From Streptomyces sp. R33 (GTDB lineage Bacteria > Actinomycetota > Actinomycetes > Streptomycetales > Streptomycetaceae), in assembly GCF_041200175.1 (NCBI RefSeq), contig NZ_CP165727.1:1550001-1614000 (forward strand): a DNA stretch of 64,000 nucleotides. Direction: 5' to 3'. The notes beneath the pieces are model-generated. The model was not told the DNA's origin, did no database searches, and saw nothing but the letters and a program-made list of their open reading frames with translations. A program made the translations under genes and the position numbers. This document shows, in pieces, positions 1 to 8,325 of the stretch. Each line of letters begins with the position of its first letter. The stretch's first letter is position 1.

Positions 1-79
1 CGCCGAGGGTGTACAGGTTCCCGCCGCACGCCCGGACCGGTGCCCACCCGATGGCCGCGCTCGGGGGAAACCCGCGACC

Positions 80-113
80 CGCTGCTCGGTACAACGCGTT
101 GTACCGAGCAGCG
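80..113. promoter_or_regulatory. 34-bp perfect palindrome, probable TetR-type operator
   Basis: Positions 80-96 are the exact reverse complement of 97-113, with no loop; the centre reads GGTACAACGCGTTGTACC. Long perfect palindromes of this kind are typical operators of TetR/AcrR-family repressors. It lies in the chromosomal flank left of the island, in a stretch (1-261) with no convincing gene, so the controlled gene and its repressor probably lie to the left of the window. That assignment is inference. Confidence 0.6.
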
Positions 114-261
114 TCCGGCTTCGAACTCATGGGAAAGCACGGAGCCGCGAAATCGGGTTCCGGGAGCCCCTGCCGCGGGCCCCTCCGGAAGGATCTCCGC
201 GAGGCGTCAGCTTCGCTCCGGCTGGCCTCGGGCCGATCGGACCGATCTTAAAACATGCAGG

Positions 262-442
262 TCAGCGCACCCGTCCGCGCGCCTTCAGCGGCCCCGGCGG
301 GAGCGGCGGAGCGGGGATCGGGGGGCCGTCGTAGCCCTTCACTTCGCCCGTAGCGGGTGCCCTCCATCCAGTCCTTGCGGGCTTGTACGATCTCCTCGTT
401 GCTGCGCCCGATCCAGTTCCAGAACATCTCGGTGCAGCACAA
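262..442 (-). pseudogene. displaced 3' end of the pirin gene
   Basis: Read on the minus strand, this piece encodes FWNWIGRSNEEIVQARKDWM, matching the C-terminal part of the intact pirin at 49813-50778. After a 1-nt shift it ends GYDGPPIPAPPLPPG...KARGRVR followed by TGA at 262-264, against GYDGPPIPAPELPPT...KARGRVR in the intact gene. The shift comes from an extra G in the GGG at the TACGGGCGAAGTG position. There is no promoter or 5' part. It is the original chromosomal end of the target gene, cut off when the island integrated. Similarity continues a few bases past the stop codon. Confidence 0.93.
408..428. other. left attachment core (attL core)
   Basis: This 21-bp sequence, which includes cgatccagttccagaacatc, is identical to 49958-49978. 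It lies in the codons for the FWNWIGR segment of pirin. To its left is the displaced pirin tail; to its right the similarity to pirin ends and the integrase region begins. The exact crossover within the 21 bp cannot be told from sequence. Confidence 0.9.
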
Positions 443-479
443 CGTTTTCGCAGGTCAAATGGGTTCCGGATCGCTGACG

Positions 480-497
480 GTCAGCAAACTGTCAGCA
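480..497. other. GTCAGCA direct repeats, probable integrase arm sites (left)
   Basis: Two copies of GTCAGCA start at 480 and 491 (11-bp spacing), between the left core and the integrase start. Three copies in the same orientation occur at 49628-49654 near the other end. Short spaced direct repeats at both ends are what tyrosine integrases bind with their N-terminal arm domain. Assignment is by pattern only. Confidence 0.55.
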
Positions 498-521
498 TCG
501 GAATCCGAGGAGGCCTCAGCG

Positions 522-1676
522 ATGGCCGCCAAGACGCTCCCACGAGGCATGGGCAGCTTCTTCAAGGAGTGCGAGCACTCCCCCTCCCGGTGGGCCAAGT
601 GCCCCCACCCCTACAAGGTCCGCTACAGGAACGCCGGCGGCAGACAGGCCGAGGAGTCGGGGTTCGCCACCGAGGACGAGGCGATCAACCGTTTGACCAC
701 TCTCTACAAGGCCAGGAAGGCCGCTCCGAGGCAAAACGCCAAGGCCGAGCGCATCGCGGAGTACGGTCCCATGCAGCTGCGGGAGTACACGGCGGAGTGG
801 AAGGACGGCCAGCGACACCTGGCGCCGGCGTCCCTCAGTCACCTGGACTCGCTCCTGCAGCACCACATCTTCCCGGCCCTCGGCAGCCGCAGGATGAGCA
901 GCTTCGACCACAAGGTCGTCGACGGGTTCATCCGCACCATGGAGCGGAACGGTGTCGGCCTGGCAGCCCAGTCCAATGCCTACGACAAGTTGAAGGCGAT
1001 CCTCCTCGACGCACATCGCCTGGGACTCTTTGACGACAACCCGCTCTCGGGAGTCAAGCCTCCCCAGTACGACCCCAAGCGCGCCGTGATCCCCTCCCCG
1101 GAGCAACTCCAGGCCGTTCGCGTCGCAGGCGACGACACCCTGATGCTCCTGGTGGACCTGATGAGCGGCTGCGGCCTCCGCAACGGCGAAGCGGCCGCAG
1201 TCAATCTCCGGAACCTCGTGGCCGACGACGTCTACCGCGTGACGGAGCAGGTCAACCAGACCACGAAGACCTACGACCGCCTGAAGCACCGGAAGACTGG
1301 CGAGTACCGCGACGTCCCGCTGCCAGCAAGGACGAGAAACACCATCGAGTGGTACGCCGATACGTACGGCAACGTCGACGGCTACCTGCTTCGCCACCCC
1401 CGTGACCCCACACGGCCTTTCCAGCCCTACCTGCTGCAGAACCAATGGCAGCGAATGAAACGACGGGGCGATCTCGACATACCCGACGGCATGGTCATCT
1501 ACAGCATGCGCCACTTCTTCGCGTCGAACTGCCTAAGTCACGGCATTGCAATCACGGATGTAGCCGAGTGGATGGGGCACAAAAGCATCGAGATCACCTT
1601 CAAGACCTACCGACACCTCATGCCCGGCACCCTCGGACAAGCCGCCAAGCTCCTCGACCTTGGCCTGGCAGCTTGA
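522..1676 (+). CDS. int: tyrosine site-specific recombinase (integrase)
   Basis: A 384-residue phage-type integrase. The N-terminal part (about 1-60) resembles the small DNA-binding arm domain of actinobacterial integrases, followed by a SAM-like core-binding domain (about 85-185) and the catalytic domain. The catalytic Arg is in GLRNGE (about 220), the second Arg/His in YSMRHFFAS (about 330), GH in MGHKS, and the nucleophile Tyr in TYRHL (about 363). The first His of the usual HxxRH box is Tyr here. The reading frame is open from 357, but that extension overlaps the pirin remnant and attL, so ATG 522 is the likely start. It lies next to attL and presumably catalysed insertion into the pirin gene. 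Confidence 0.95.
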   Translation: MAAKTLPRGMGSFFKECEHSPSRWAKCPHPYKVRYRNAGGRQAEESGFATEDEAINRLTTLYKARKAAPRQNAKAERIAEYGPMQLREYTAEWKDGQRHLAPASLSHLDSLLQHHIFPALGSRRMSSFDHKVVDGFIRTMERNGVGLAAQSNAYDKLKAILLDAHRLGLFDDNPLSGVKPPQYDPKRAVIPSPEQLQAVRVAGDDTLMLLVDLMSGCGLRNGEAAAVNLRNLVADDVYRVTEQVNQTTKTYDRLKHRKTGEYRDVPLPARTRNTIEWYADTYGNVDGYLLRHPRDPTRPFQPYLLQNQWQRMKRRGDLDIPDGMVIYSMRHFFASNCLSHGIAITDVAEWMGHKSIEITFKTYRHLMPGTLGQAAKLLDLGLAA

Positions 1677-1836
1677 ACTCACAACCGGGCTGGCCTACGG
1701 AAACAGACCTGCAGACTGGCGCTCCGGCCACAGGAGAGCGCTGGTGACGTCGTTCGCATCCGCTGTACTCGTTCTGCGGTGGAAGCCGAAGCCGGTGACT
1801 TCCACTTCCCGAGGGCCGAGGTGGGGCCGTGGCCGG

Positions 1837-3933
1837 TTATTGCGGCGCGAGGTCGGGTTCGGAAGGGCCGGAGGGCAGCGGGACGGGGGGTTTGTCGCCG
1901 ATGCGTTCCCACCACAGGCCGGCACGGTCTCGGAAGTGAACCATGAGCTCCTGGTCCGTGGAGCCCTGCGGGAGGAACCCTTCGTATCCCTCGCCGTCGC
2001 TCATCAGGAACAGCGGCACGGAGAACTCGTCTCCCGCCGACAGGACACCGGAGGACTTGCTCTTGGGTGTGCCCCAGAGCGGTTGGATGTGATGGCGGCC
2101 GTCGTGGGTATGGGTGGCGCGAATCACCCGCACTTCCGTCAGGGGGGCGTCGCTGCGGTTGGTCACGACAGCGTGCTCGCGGTCGAGGCGGGAGCTGACC
2201 TGGAGGGCCTGTGCTGCGGCTCGGGTGTAGTCCGCCGCTCCGTCCCTGAGGTACGCGCGGATGCTGCTGCAGAAGGCCTTCAGCTCGCCGGTCGGCTTTG
2301 CGTGCCATCCCTCATTGAAGACCTTCTGAGACCAGAGCCCCTTGTCGCCTCGGGGCACCTGACGCACCCAGGACTCCAGCTCGCCGCAGGGCACCACGAA
2401 CAGGCCGAAGTCGGCAGCCGCCTGCAGCAGGCGCTCCGCAGCGTTGTACGGATCGCCCTGAAGGCCGGCCAGGCCGGACTTTTTGAGGTCCCCCCACCGG
2501 TCACCGCCCTTGGCCAGCTTGGTGAGCTCACCGAGGACCCGATCCGGGAGCGGGTCGCTGGCCCTGACGCCCTTCAGGAGCGCGTTCATCTCGGTCTTGA
2601 AGCCGCCTGCGGAGGTCTCGCTCCGGGATCCGGCCGCATGCTCCCGGAGACATTTGAGGTCCGCGTCCAGGTGCTCGGTGACGCCGGCGAGGCTTGTGAC
2701 GGCCTGGGCGAGACCAGACCGGAGGTAGTCGAAGTCGGCGATGACCGCGGTGGGGATACCGCACTGACGTAGCCGCCGCGCGGTGTCGGCCAGAGGCGCT
2801 TTGCCACTGGTGTGGAGGAAGAGGGTGTTGTCGTGTGCGGCCGATGCATCCTTGGTGGCGTCAAAGGCTGCGGCGTAGAACTGGCAGTCACCGGCGGCTT
2901 CGCAGAGCACGACCCGGTCGTAGAACAGACCGGAGGACAGGTTCGAGTACCGCAGCAGGGGAGTGCGCAGCAGGCCCTGCACGGCGTCCGGGTTGAGCAG
3001 CCGGGCGGCAGGGGTGCCTGATGACCGGTCGAGACGGACGATCGACACCGGGCGGGCCTGTTCCGCTTCAAGGACTCCGGCGAGGAAGTCGGCGCTGTGC
3101 GTTGCGACGAACAGCTGAGTCTGCCCCTGGAGGCCAGCCAGAAGACGGCCGAGGAGGCGCGCTTGCGGCGGGTGCAGAAATGCCTCGGGCTCGTCGATGA
3201 TGACAAGGGGCGCGGGCCGCACCATCACCTGAAGCAGGATCTGCACGAAGCTGCGGAACCCGTCGCCCTGTTCCGACACCAAGGGCAGGGCCCGGTACGC
3301 TGCGGCGACTTCTCGCGCCGCCCCCGGGAGGGCGTCCCGCAGGTCGGGGTGGGGCTGGCCAACGCGGAGTCTGATCCGCTCGTCGTAGCGGTCTACACAG
3401 ACGTGGTGGCCAAACGCTCGATGCACCGATTCGGAGAAACGCGACTCTGCTGCCCGGTCTTCGTACAGGTACTGGAGCTTGGACTCTGGTGGCAGCAAAG
3501 AGTCCCAGTGGTCCACCTCAGCTTCGACCTGCAGGCGATTGTCGGTCCACAGCGTCTGCTTGAGGAAGGGCGCGAGCTCCGCGAGCGTGAAAGACGGCCA
3601 GCGGTGCGGGATGGAGTCCTTGAGGATCCTGTCCCCGTTCGGAGAGACGTAGTGCTCAGCCGTACTGGGTGTCCAGCTCCGGTATCCGCGCTCCTCCAGC
3701 CAGGCCGTGAACTCCTCGCTGCTCCCGTTGTGCCGTGGGAGGGCTTGTCGGATCCACCGGGTGGTCCTGCCGGCTGTCGTACCGGGGAGCTCGATCTGAG
3801 CGTCGAGTTCACGAAGCAGGAGCGACTTGCCGCTGTTGTTGGAGCCGATGAAGAGCGTCATGCCGTCCTGCGGCGGCTCCACTGTGAGGCCCGTATTGAG
3901 CATGATCTCGGTGACAGCGAAGGTGATCGCCAT
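1837..3933 (-). CDS. OLD-family ATP-dependent nuclease (AAA ATPase + TOPRIM)
   Basis: A 698-residue protein. Walker A GSNNSGKS is near residue 30. The ABC-type signature end and Walker B, IIDEPEAFLHPP, are near 245, followed by an H-loop in ATHSADF. A TOPRIM-like segment has an acidic CEAAGDCQFY (about 346) and the DFD of AVIADFDY (about 399). This order matches OLD-type nucleases, including GajA of Gabija, which cut DNA in antiphage defence. No UvrD/GajB-type helicase is next to it, so it resembles a stand-alone class 1 OLD protein. The last 120 residues form a separate, probably beta-rich domain (WWERIGDKPPVPL near the end) not standard for OLD. It sits just inside the island beside the integrase, a common position for defence genes. 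Confidence 0.87.
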   Translation of the reverse strand: MAITFAVTEIMLNTGLTVEPPQDGMTLFIGSNNSGKSLLLRELDAQIELPGTTAGRTTRWIRQALPRHNGSSEEFTAWLEERGYRSWTPSTAEHYVSPNGDRILKDSIPHRWPSFTLAELAPFLKQTLWTDNRLQVEAEVDHWDSLLPPESKLQYLYEDRAAESRFSESVHRAFGHHVCVDRYDERIRLRVGQPHPDLRDALPGAAREVAAAYRALPLVSEQGDGFRSFVQILLQVMVRPAPLVIIDEPEAFLHPPQARLLGRLLAGLQGQTQLFVATHSADFLAGVLEAEQARPVSIVRLDRSSGTPAARLLNPDAVQGLLRTPLLRYSNLSSGLFYDRVVLCEAAGDCQFYAAAFDATKDASAAHDNTLFLHTSGKAPLADTARRLRQCGIPTAVIADFDYLRSGLAQAVTSLAGVTEHLDADLKCLREHAAGSRSETSAGGFKTEMNALLKGVRASDPLPDRVLGELTKLAKGGDRWGDLKKSGLAGLQGDPYNAAERLLQAAADFGLFVVPCGELESWVRQVPRGDKGLWSQKVFNEGWHAKPTGELKAFCSSIRAYLRDGAADYTRAAAQALQVSSRLDREHAVVTNRSDAPLTEVRVIRATHTHDGRHHIQPLWGTPKSKSSGVLSAGDEFSVPLFLMSDGEGYEGFLPQGSTDQELMVHFRDRAGLWWERIGDKPPVPLPSGPSEPDLAPQ

Positions 3934-3954
3934 GTTGCCCCCCGCACGGTGTGC

Positions 3955-3975
3955 ACGTCGCTTCAGGAGCGACGT
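3955..3975. promoter_or_regulatory. inverted repeat upstream of the OLD-type nuclease
   Basis: ACGTCGCT and AGCGACGT form an 8-bp perfect inverted repeat with a 5-nt spacer, 21-41 bases upstream of the nuclease start codon. It could be an operator or a leader hairpin; no regulator for it can be named. Confidence 0.4.
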
Positions 3976-4104
3976 TGGTGATCTGCGAAGCGTATCGATC
4001 AGCCCATGCGCCCGCCGGAGGTTTTGCCCCGCGGGGATGCTGATCGAGCTAGGGTCCTGCTCAGCCCGCGCCGATCTGGCGTGGGTGGGTAAGGCCCGGG
4101 GCGT

Positions 4105-4200
4105 TCACCCCAGGTAACCCGCCACCGGCTCACGACCAGGTCCCACCACACCCGGGTCGTCAACGTTGTCCAGCACGACCAACCACCCGCCACGCAGGGG
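4105..4200 (-). pseudogene. remnant of a STAND/NB-ARC-type ATPase
   Basis: In one minus-strand frame this stretch reads GGWLVVLDNVDDPGVVGPGR and ends at TGA 4105-4107. WLVVLDNVDDP is the Walker B signature of NB-ARC/AfsR-type signalling ATPases of actinomycetes. The rest of the protein is missing on both sides. The remaining bases between 3934 and 4242 show no other gene. Confidence 0.4.
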
Positions 4201-4242
4201 CATGGAGGCCCAGCAGGCACCGTCCTCCGCCCCTTCCCAAGG

Positions 4243-4728
4243 TCAGGGTCGCTCGGCAGCAGGGTCCCAGTAGTGCTCCAGCATCACCGCCGGCCAGGCC
4301 GGGGCGGTGATGGGGCCGCGGGGTCCCATCTGCTCGAAGTAGGGGCCGAGATCGTAGATCGGGGTGCCGTTGACAGCGTCAAGGTCGGTGACGTGCAGAT
4401 CCCGTCCTTCGACCTTGAGCAGCCGGGGAAAGCTGGTAGCCATACGGTTGGGGCGCCGGTGGTTTCGGTGCACGAAGGTGCCGGTGGGCTCCCACTCCGG
4501 GTTGTTCCGGGGGCTGCGGGCTCCGAGGTGGAGGTCGGCATCGGATCCCAGGTGGAAGCGCCAGGTGACGATCAGGTGGGAGAACTCCTCAAGGCCCTGC
4601 AAGGTGTCCAGCGGGAAGTCCGGGCGAAGGCGGATGATCGATTCGGCTCCCCCCTGGTAGTCATCGGCCGGCTTCTCGTGGCCGCCGACGACATGGGCAA
4701 CGGCCTCCAACGTGATCGGGTCGTCCAC
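4243..4728 (-). CDS. TrmO-like S-adenosylmethionine-dependent methyltransferase (UPF0066)
   Basis: About 161 residues. GLEEFSHLIVTWRFH, HRNHRRPNRMATS and VNGTPIYDLGPYF correspond to the conserved blocks of the YaeB/TrmO family, which N6-methylates t6A37 in tRNA in Escherichia coli. It is smaller than E. coli TrmO (about 235 residues), as is usual for the single-domain bacterial forms. The frame is open to 4755, but GTG 4728 is preceded by a strong GGGGAGGA ribosome site 4 bases away and starts the protein where the family normally begins. Whether this island copy acts on tRNA is not known. Confidence 0.75.
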   Translation of the reverse strand: MDDPITLEAVAHVVGGHEKPADDYQGGAESIIRLRPDFPLDTLQGLEEFSHLIVTWRFHLGSDADLHLGARSPRNNPEWEPTGTFVHRNHRRPNRMATSFPRLLKVEGRDLHVTDLDAVNGTPIYDLGPYFEQMGPRGPITAPAWPAVMLEHYWDPAAERP

Positions 4729-4799
4729 GAAATCCTCCCCTACGACTACCAGCACGGGCTGGGTGTTCCCCGGTCCGGGCCGGTGCTGTGATGGCGCGG

Positions 4800-6200
4800 T
4801 CAGCGTACCCGGCTGATCACCAGGCGGGCACGATCGTCCAGTTGGGCCAGCGACGTTCCTCCGCGGCCTCGGTAAGGAGACAGGGATCGGCGCATCTGGA
4901 CCACGGTGTCCAGGGCCCGGCCTGACTGGACTCCCTGCATGGTGTCCAGGGCTTGGGACCAGGTGGCACAGGCCGCATCGACAGCTCCGCGCTGTATCTG
5001 CACCGCGCCCAGGAGGCCGAGGGTGACCGCGTGGGTGCGGGCAAAAGACTGGGCTCGGCGGGTGCGGACGCTGCGCTGGAACTCACGTTCAGCTCCGCGG
5101 AGATCTCCGAGGCCCTGCAGGGTGCGGGCCGTTTCGTGCGCGAGGCTCGCCTCGGAGAAGAAGAAGACTCGGGCAGGCTCGCCGTCTCCGCTTTCAGCAT
5201 GGCGCAGGTCGTCTTCTGCACGCAGCAGAGCGGCGATGGCCTGCTGCTTGTGACCGGCTGCCGCCAGGCTTCTTGCATGAACGACCCCCAGGAGGGAGCG
5301 TTCGCGCGGGCTCGCATCCGTGTAGCGGCGGTGGGCAACGGAGGCCTCGGCCAGTCGGAGGGCTTGGGTGGGATGACCGAGGTCTAGGGTCTGGTGCGCC
5401 TGAGCTCGGAGGATGTGTCCGGCCAGGGGAGCGTCGTCGGCTTCGGCGGCCAGACGAAGGGCAACACCGAGCCACTTCTGGGCGAGTGCGTGTTCGGAGG
5501 AGTCGAAAGCGGTCCAGCCAGCCAGGTATGCCAGTTCGCCAGCAGCAGTGAACATCTCCTGCCGTGTGCGGTGGTCCGGGAATCGGCCGCCGAGGTAATT
5601 GGCGACGTCGGTCCGGAGATAGGCCACGAGGGCGGAGCGGCCGTCCTGGCCGCCGCGGCGCTGTTCACGCTGGGAAAGCAGCTGCGTCATTTCCCGTACG
5701 GCGGCCACGTCGTCCGGGCCGACCTGCCATGCGTCCGACGGCTTCCGCGACTGAGCTGCAGTGACGGTGTCCTGCCACCATCGGTCGGACGGCAGGAACA
5801 TCCCCGCGAGAGAGAAGGCTGCACCCTTCAGGGTGCGGCGGCGCTCCAGGTCCAAGTCGGTCCCCCCGAGATCGACGAGCTGTGCGATCGAGTCGCTGTC
5901 CCGGGTTGCGGAACCTGCCTTCTCATCAGGGTCTTTGAGCCCGATGTCGGCTGCCGTGACGACCCGATGGGTCCCTCGGCTGCTCAGCCCTCGCGACAAC
6001 GCTTCGCACAAGATACGGGTCGCCGACGCCTCAGGGTGCGATCCGCGAACCCACTGGTTTACATGCGAGGCCGACACCGCTTTCAAGTCGTCGGCACCGA
6101 CCTCGGCCGCCACACGCTGCAGATGCCGGGCGGTCGTTGCCTGCGACCAGCTCAGGTGCCTCAGCACGCCCTCCAGCAGGATGTTGCGCTCACGCGGCAC
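4800..6200 (-). CDS. TPR-containing transcriptional regulator
   Basis: A 466-residue protein with an N-terminal helix-turn-helix-like segment (about 10-95, including SASHVNQWVRGSHPEASATR). A long alpha-helical region rich in tetratricopeptide-like repeats follows (about 200-440; for example HAVTLGLLGAVQIQRGAVDA). This architecture is widespread in Streptomyces regulators, some of which affect development and antibiotic production. The start is GTG 6200. It is divergent from the plus-strand run at 6409, with about 200 bp between them, so it may control that run; this is inference from layout. Confidence 0.75.
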   Translation of the reverse strand: MPRERNILLEGVLRHLSWSQATTARHLQRVAAEVGADDLKAVSASHVNQWVRGSHPEASATRILCEALSRGLSSRGTHRVVTAADIGLKDPDEKAGSATRDSDSIAQLVDLGGTDLDLERRRTLKGAAFSLAGMFLPSDRWWQDTVTAAQSRKPSDAWQVGPDDVAAVREMTQLLSQREQRRGGQDGRSALVAYLRTDVANYLGGRFPDHRTRQEMFTAAGELAYLAGWTAFDSSEHALAQKWLGVALRLAAEADDAPLAGHILRAQAHQTLDLGHPTQALRLAEASVAHRRYTDASPRERSLLGVVHARSLAAAGHKQQAIAALLRAEDDLRHAESGDGEPARVFFFSEASLAHETARTLQGLGDLRGAEREFQRSVRTRRAQSFARTHAVTLGLLGAVQIQRGAVDAACATWSQALDTMQGVQSGRALDTVVQMRRSLSPYRGRGGTSLAQLDDRARLVISRVR

Positions 6201-6408
6201 CGGAAGCCCCCGTCCACGAAACGATCTTTACGTGCCTTACGCGGTACCGCACCCTCCACGGGATACCCACGCCGAGTGAATCACGGTTCGCTGAGCGTAA
6301 CGGTAGCCGCAAGAGCCACTTCGTTGGCTGCAGTTCGGGCATCCCCGGCGTCCACCCGAGCAATCTGCAAGACCGTCCACGACCGCGGAAGAGGAACGAG
6401 GTGAAACG

Positions 6409-6936
6409 ATGAACCCCCACCAGATCACGCGCGACAACATGCTCAAGGCACTGGCCTCACCCACCGCCGTCTCGGCCTGTATGAATCTGCCCAGCCGCCC
6501 TGAATCCGTGAAAACCGCACGGGACTTCGTCGCGGACCAGTTGGCCTGGTGGGGCCATCCGGACTTGGAAGACGCTGCCACGCTGGTCTGCAGTGAGCTG
6601 GTCACCAATGCCGTCACGCACGCCAATCCGGACCCTTCAACGAGCGAATGCATGGTCGCGCTCACCCTGGTCCCCGGAGAAGCTCTGATCACCCAGGTAG
6701 CGGACCCTCATCCCGCGCCCCCGATTCCAAAGGCCACCTTCCCGGGCACCCTGGCGGAGCACGGCCGCGGGCTGTCCATCGTCACGCAGTTGACCGCCCA
6801 CTGGAGTGCCTCCCCCAGACCCGACGGGAAGGGGAAGGTCATCAGCGCCTACCTACTGATCGCCGAACAGCCTGCCTGCGCAGCTCGCACCGGAAGCACT
6901 TGCCCGATCGCACGCGCCAGGACCGATCGCTCGTGA
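6409..6936 (+). CDS. RsbW-like ATP-binding regulatory protein (HATPase_c)
   Basis: A 175-residue protein with the GHKL-type ATP-binding fold of anti-sigma-factor kinases: N-box ELVTNAVTHA (about 65-74), G1 VADPHPAPP (about 97-105) and G2 EHGRGLSIV (about 119-127). The catalytic motif order is intact. Streptomyces have many such genes, often beside HTH regulators. It is the first gene of a plus-strand run to about 10.2 kb and is divergent from the TPR regulator. The partner sigma or anti-sigma factor is not visible here. Confidence 0.85.
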   Translation: MNPHQITRDNMLKALASPTAVSACMNLPSRPESVKTARDFVADQLAWWGHPDLEDAATLVCSELVTNAVTHANPDPSTSECMVALTLVPGEALITQVADPHPAPPIPKATFPGTLAEHGRGLSIVTQLTAHWSASPRPDGKGKVISAYLLIAEQPACAARTGSTCPIARARTDRS

Positions 6937-7210
6937 CGCTGCCCGACTTTGACGATCAGGTCCACTGGACCGGACTCGAAGACTCTGAGGCGGAACTGGT
7001 ACGCGGCTCCTTGTTCAGTCACACGGTACGCAATGCGCCGCCGGGTGACGTCCCGGACACTCCACGGCCATGCCCCGTGGGGGGGCGGTCGAGACCCGGC
7101 ACGAGACCGTGCGGCACGGCGGGGCCTCACACCGCACCCCGCGCCTGGTGACGGCCGGCTCCCCTACCCATTGCTGGCACCCGACATCCATTTCTGCCCA
7201 AGGAGTTTCC

Positions 7211-7789
7211 GTGGGTCTGTCGCTACCGATCCCCTCACCGCAAGCCTGCTTACCCTCTCCGCCTCCATGGCCGGGCACTGGGGCGCACGCCGGGACCCTT
7301 CACACCGCCCCTGAGGCGGAAGCGATGGCCTGGCGTCTGCTGCGCGCCCTCGCAGTCTCGCGATACGAGGACATCACCGGCGAGGACAGTCGGCTGTGGG
7401 ACACCCTCAATCGTGTCCTCGACGACGCCCTCGACCCGCGCGACGTCCGGCCGCTGACCGCCAGCATGGCGGTGGCCCTCGGCTCGCTCACGGACCGCGC
7501 CTCCCGCCAGATCCGGACGGGGCTCACCGAACAGACTCGGTCGCGAGCACGCTTCCTCCTTCGCGAGGTCCACGACCGGCTGCGCCTCGACACCCAGGAC
7601 CTTGGCCTCCTGCGCCGACTGGCCTGGATGACGGGAGAGGTCGTTGACGAGGTCCTGGACCCGGCTCCCTCGGACACGACCCCGGCGCCGACCACCGACG
7701 AGACGTCAGTCGGCTTCGCTCCAACCAGGTGGGCCAGGCAACGGTCCAGAGGGCCCGCCGTTGTCACACCTCCAGCGGCCTCGGTATGA
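7211..7789 (+). CDS. hypothetical protein
   Basis: The upstream frame is open from 7070, but GTG 7211 has AAGGAG 6 bases in front and is the preferred start, giving 192 residues. The centre is helical with alternating charge (RLWDTLNRVLDDALDPRDVR; RSRARFLLREVHDRLRL). No membrane segment, signal peptide or known domain is recognised. Its stop overlaps the ATG of the next gene (ATGA at 7786-7789), indicating translational coupling. The 274 bases before it hold no supported gene. Confidence 0.65.
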   Translation: MGLSLPIPSPQACLPSPPPWPGTGAHAGTLHTAPEAEAMAWRLLRALAVSRYEDITGEDSRLWDTLNRVLDDALDPRDVRPLTASMAVALGSLTDRASRQIRTGLTEQTRSRARFLLREVHDRLRLDTQDLGLLRRLAWMTGEVVDEVLDPAPSDTTPAPTTDETSVGFAPTRWARQRSRGPAVVTPPAASV

Positions 7790-8325
7790 ACACCGCTCCA
7801 TCCGCTGCGCCGAGGCCTGAGAGCATGCGGGTCCTGGACCGCGCCTGCGTCATCGTGCACCGGCACGTCACCACCACGTACCCGCCAGGCGCATCTCTCC
7901 CGAGCACCAAGCAATTGGCCAGGGCCCTGGGGCTGCCGGAGAAGCATGTGCTCCAAGGTCTCCTGCGCCTGGACGCCCGGGGCGAGATCGCCCTGCACAC
8001 CGGGACTCTGCCGGTACGACTGCGCCCACGGGAACCGCACCCCCGCGACCGGGCTCTACACGGTGCCGTCCGCGACCGGATACGCGCCGGCCACTACGTG
8101 CCGGAGCAGGCTCTGCCTACTGGTCTGCTCGGCGCAGAGTTCGGACTTCTTCCGCACCACGTACAGCGCGCGCTGAGGTTCCTCACGGCCGAGGGGACCC
8201 TCCGCTTCGACGCACATGGACCTTACGGTCCGGGCTACTACGTCCCGGCGGCTATTGCGGGGGACGAGCCGGCCCCAGACCCGACCGCACCTGCGAGAGG
8301 ACGACGGCGTGAGCCTCGCCGATGA
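7786..8325 (+). CDS. double winged-helix (GntR-like) DNA-binding protein
   Basis: A 179-residue protein with two winged-helix halves. The first contains YPPGASLPSTKQLARALGLP and the second HYVPEQALPTGLLGAEFGL, both followed by the recognition-helix and wing pattern of GntR N-terminal domains. There is no effector-binding domain, so it differs from classical GntR repressors; two DNA-binding halves in one chain could contact both half-sites of an operator. The start ATG 7786 overlaps the previous stop. Seventeen bases of its 3' end overlap the next gene. Confidence 0.7.
   Translation: MNTAPSAAPRPESMRVLDRACVIVHRHVTTTYPPGASLPSTKQLARALGLPEKHVLQGLLRLDARGEIALHTGTLPVRLRPREPHPRDRALHGAVRDRIRAGHYVPEQALPTGLLGAEFGLLPHHVQRALRFLTAEGTLRFDAHGPYGPGYYVPAAIAGDEPAPDPTAPARGRRREPRR

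Noticed and set aside
1..251. short plus-strand frames in the left flank
   Set aside because: No motif or ribosome site, and they run through the palindrome and the displaced pirin tail.
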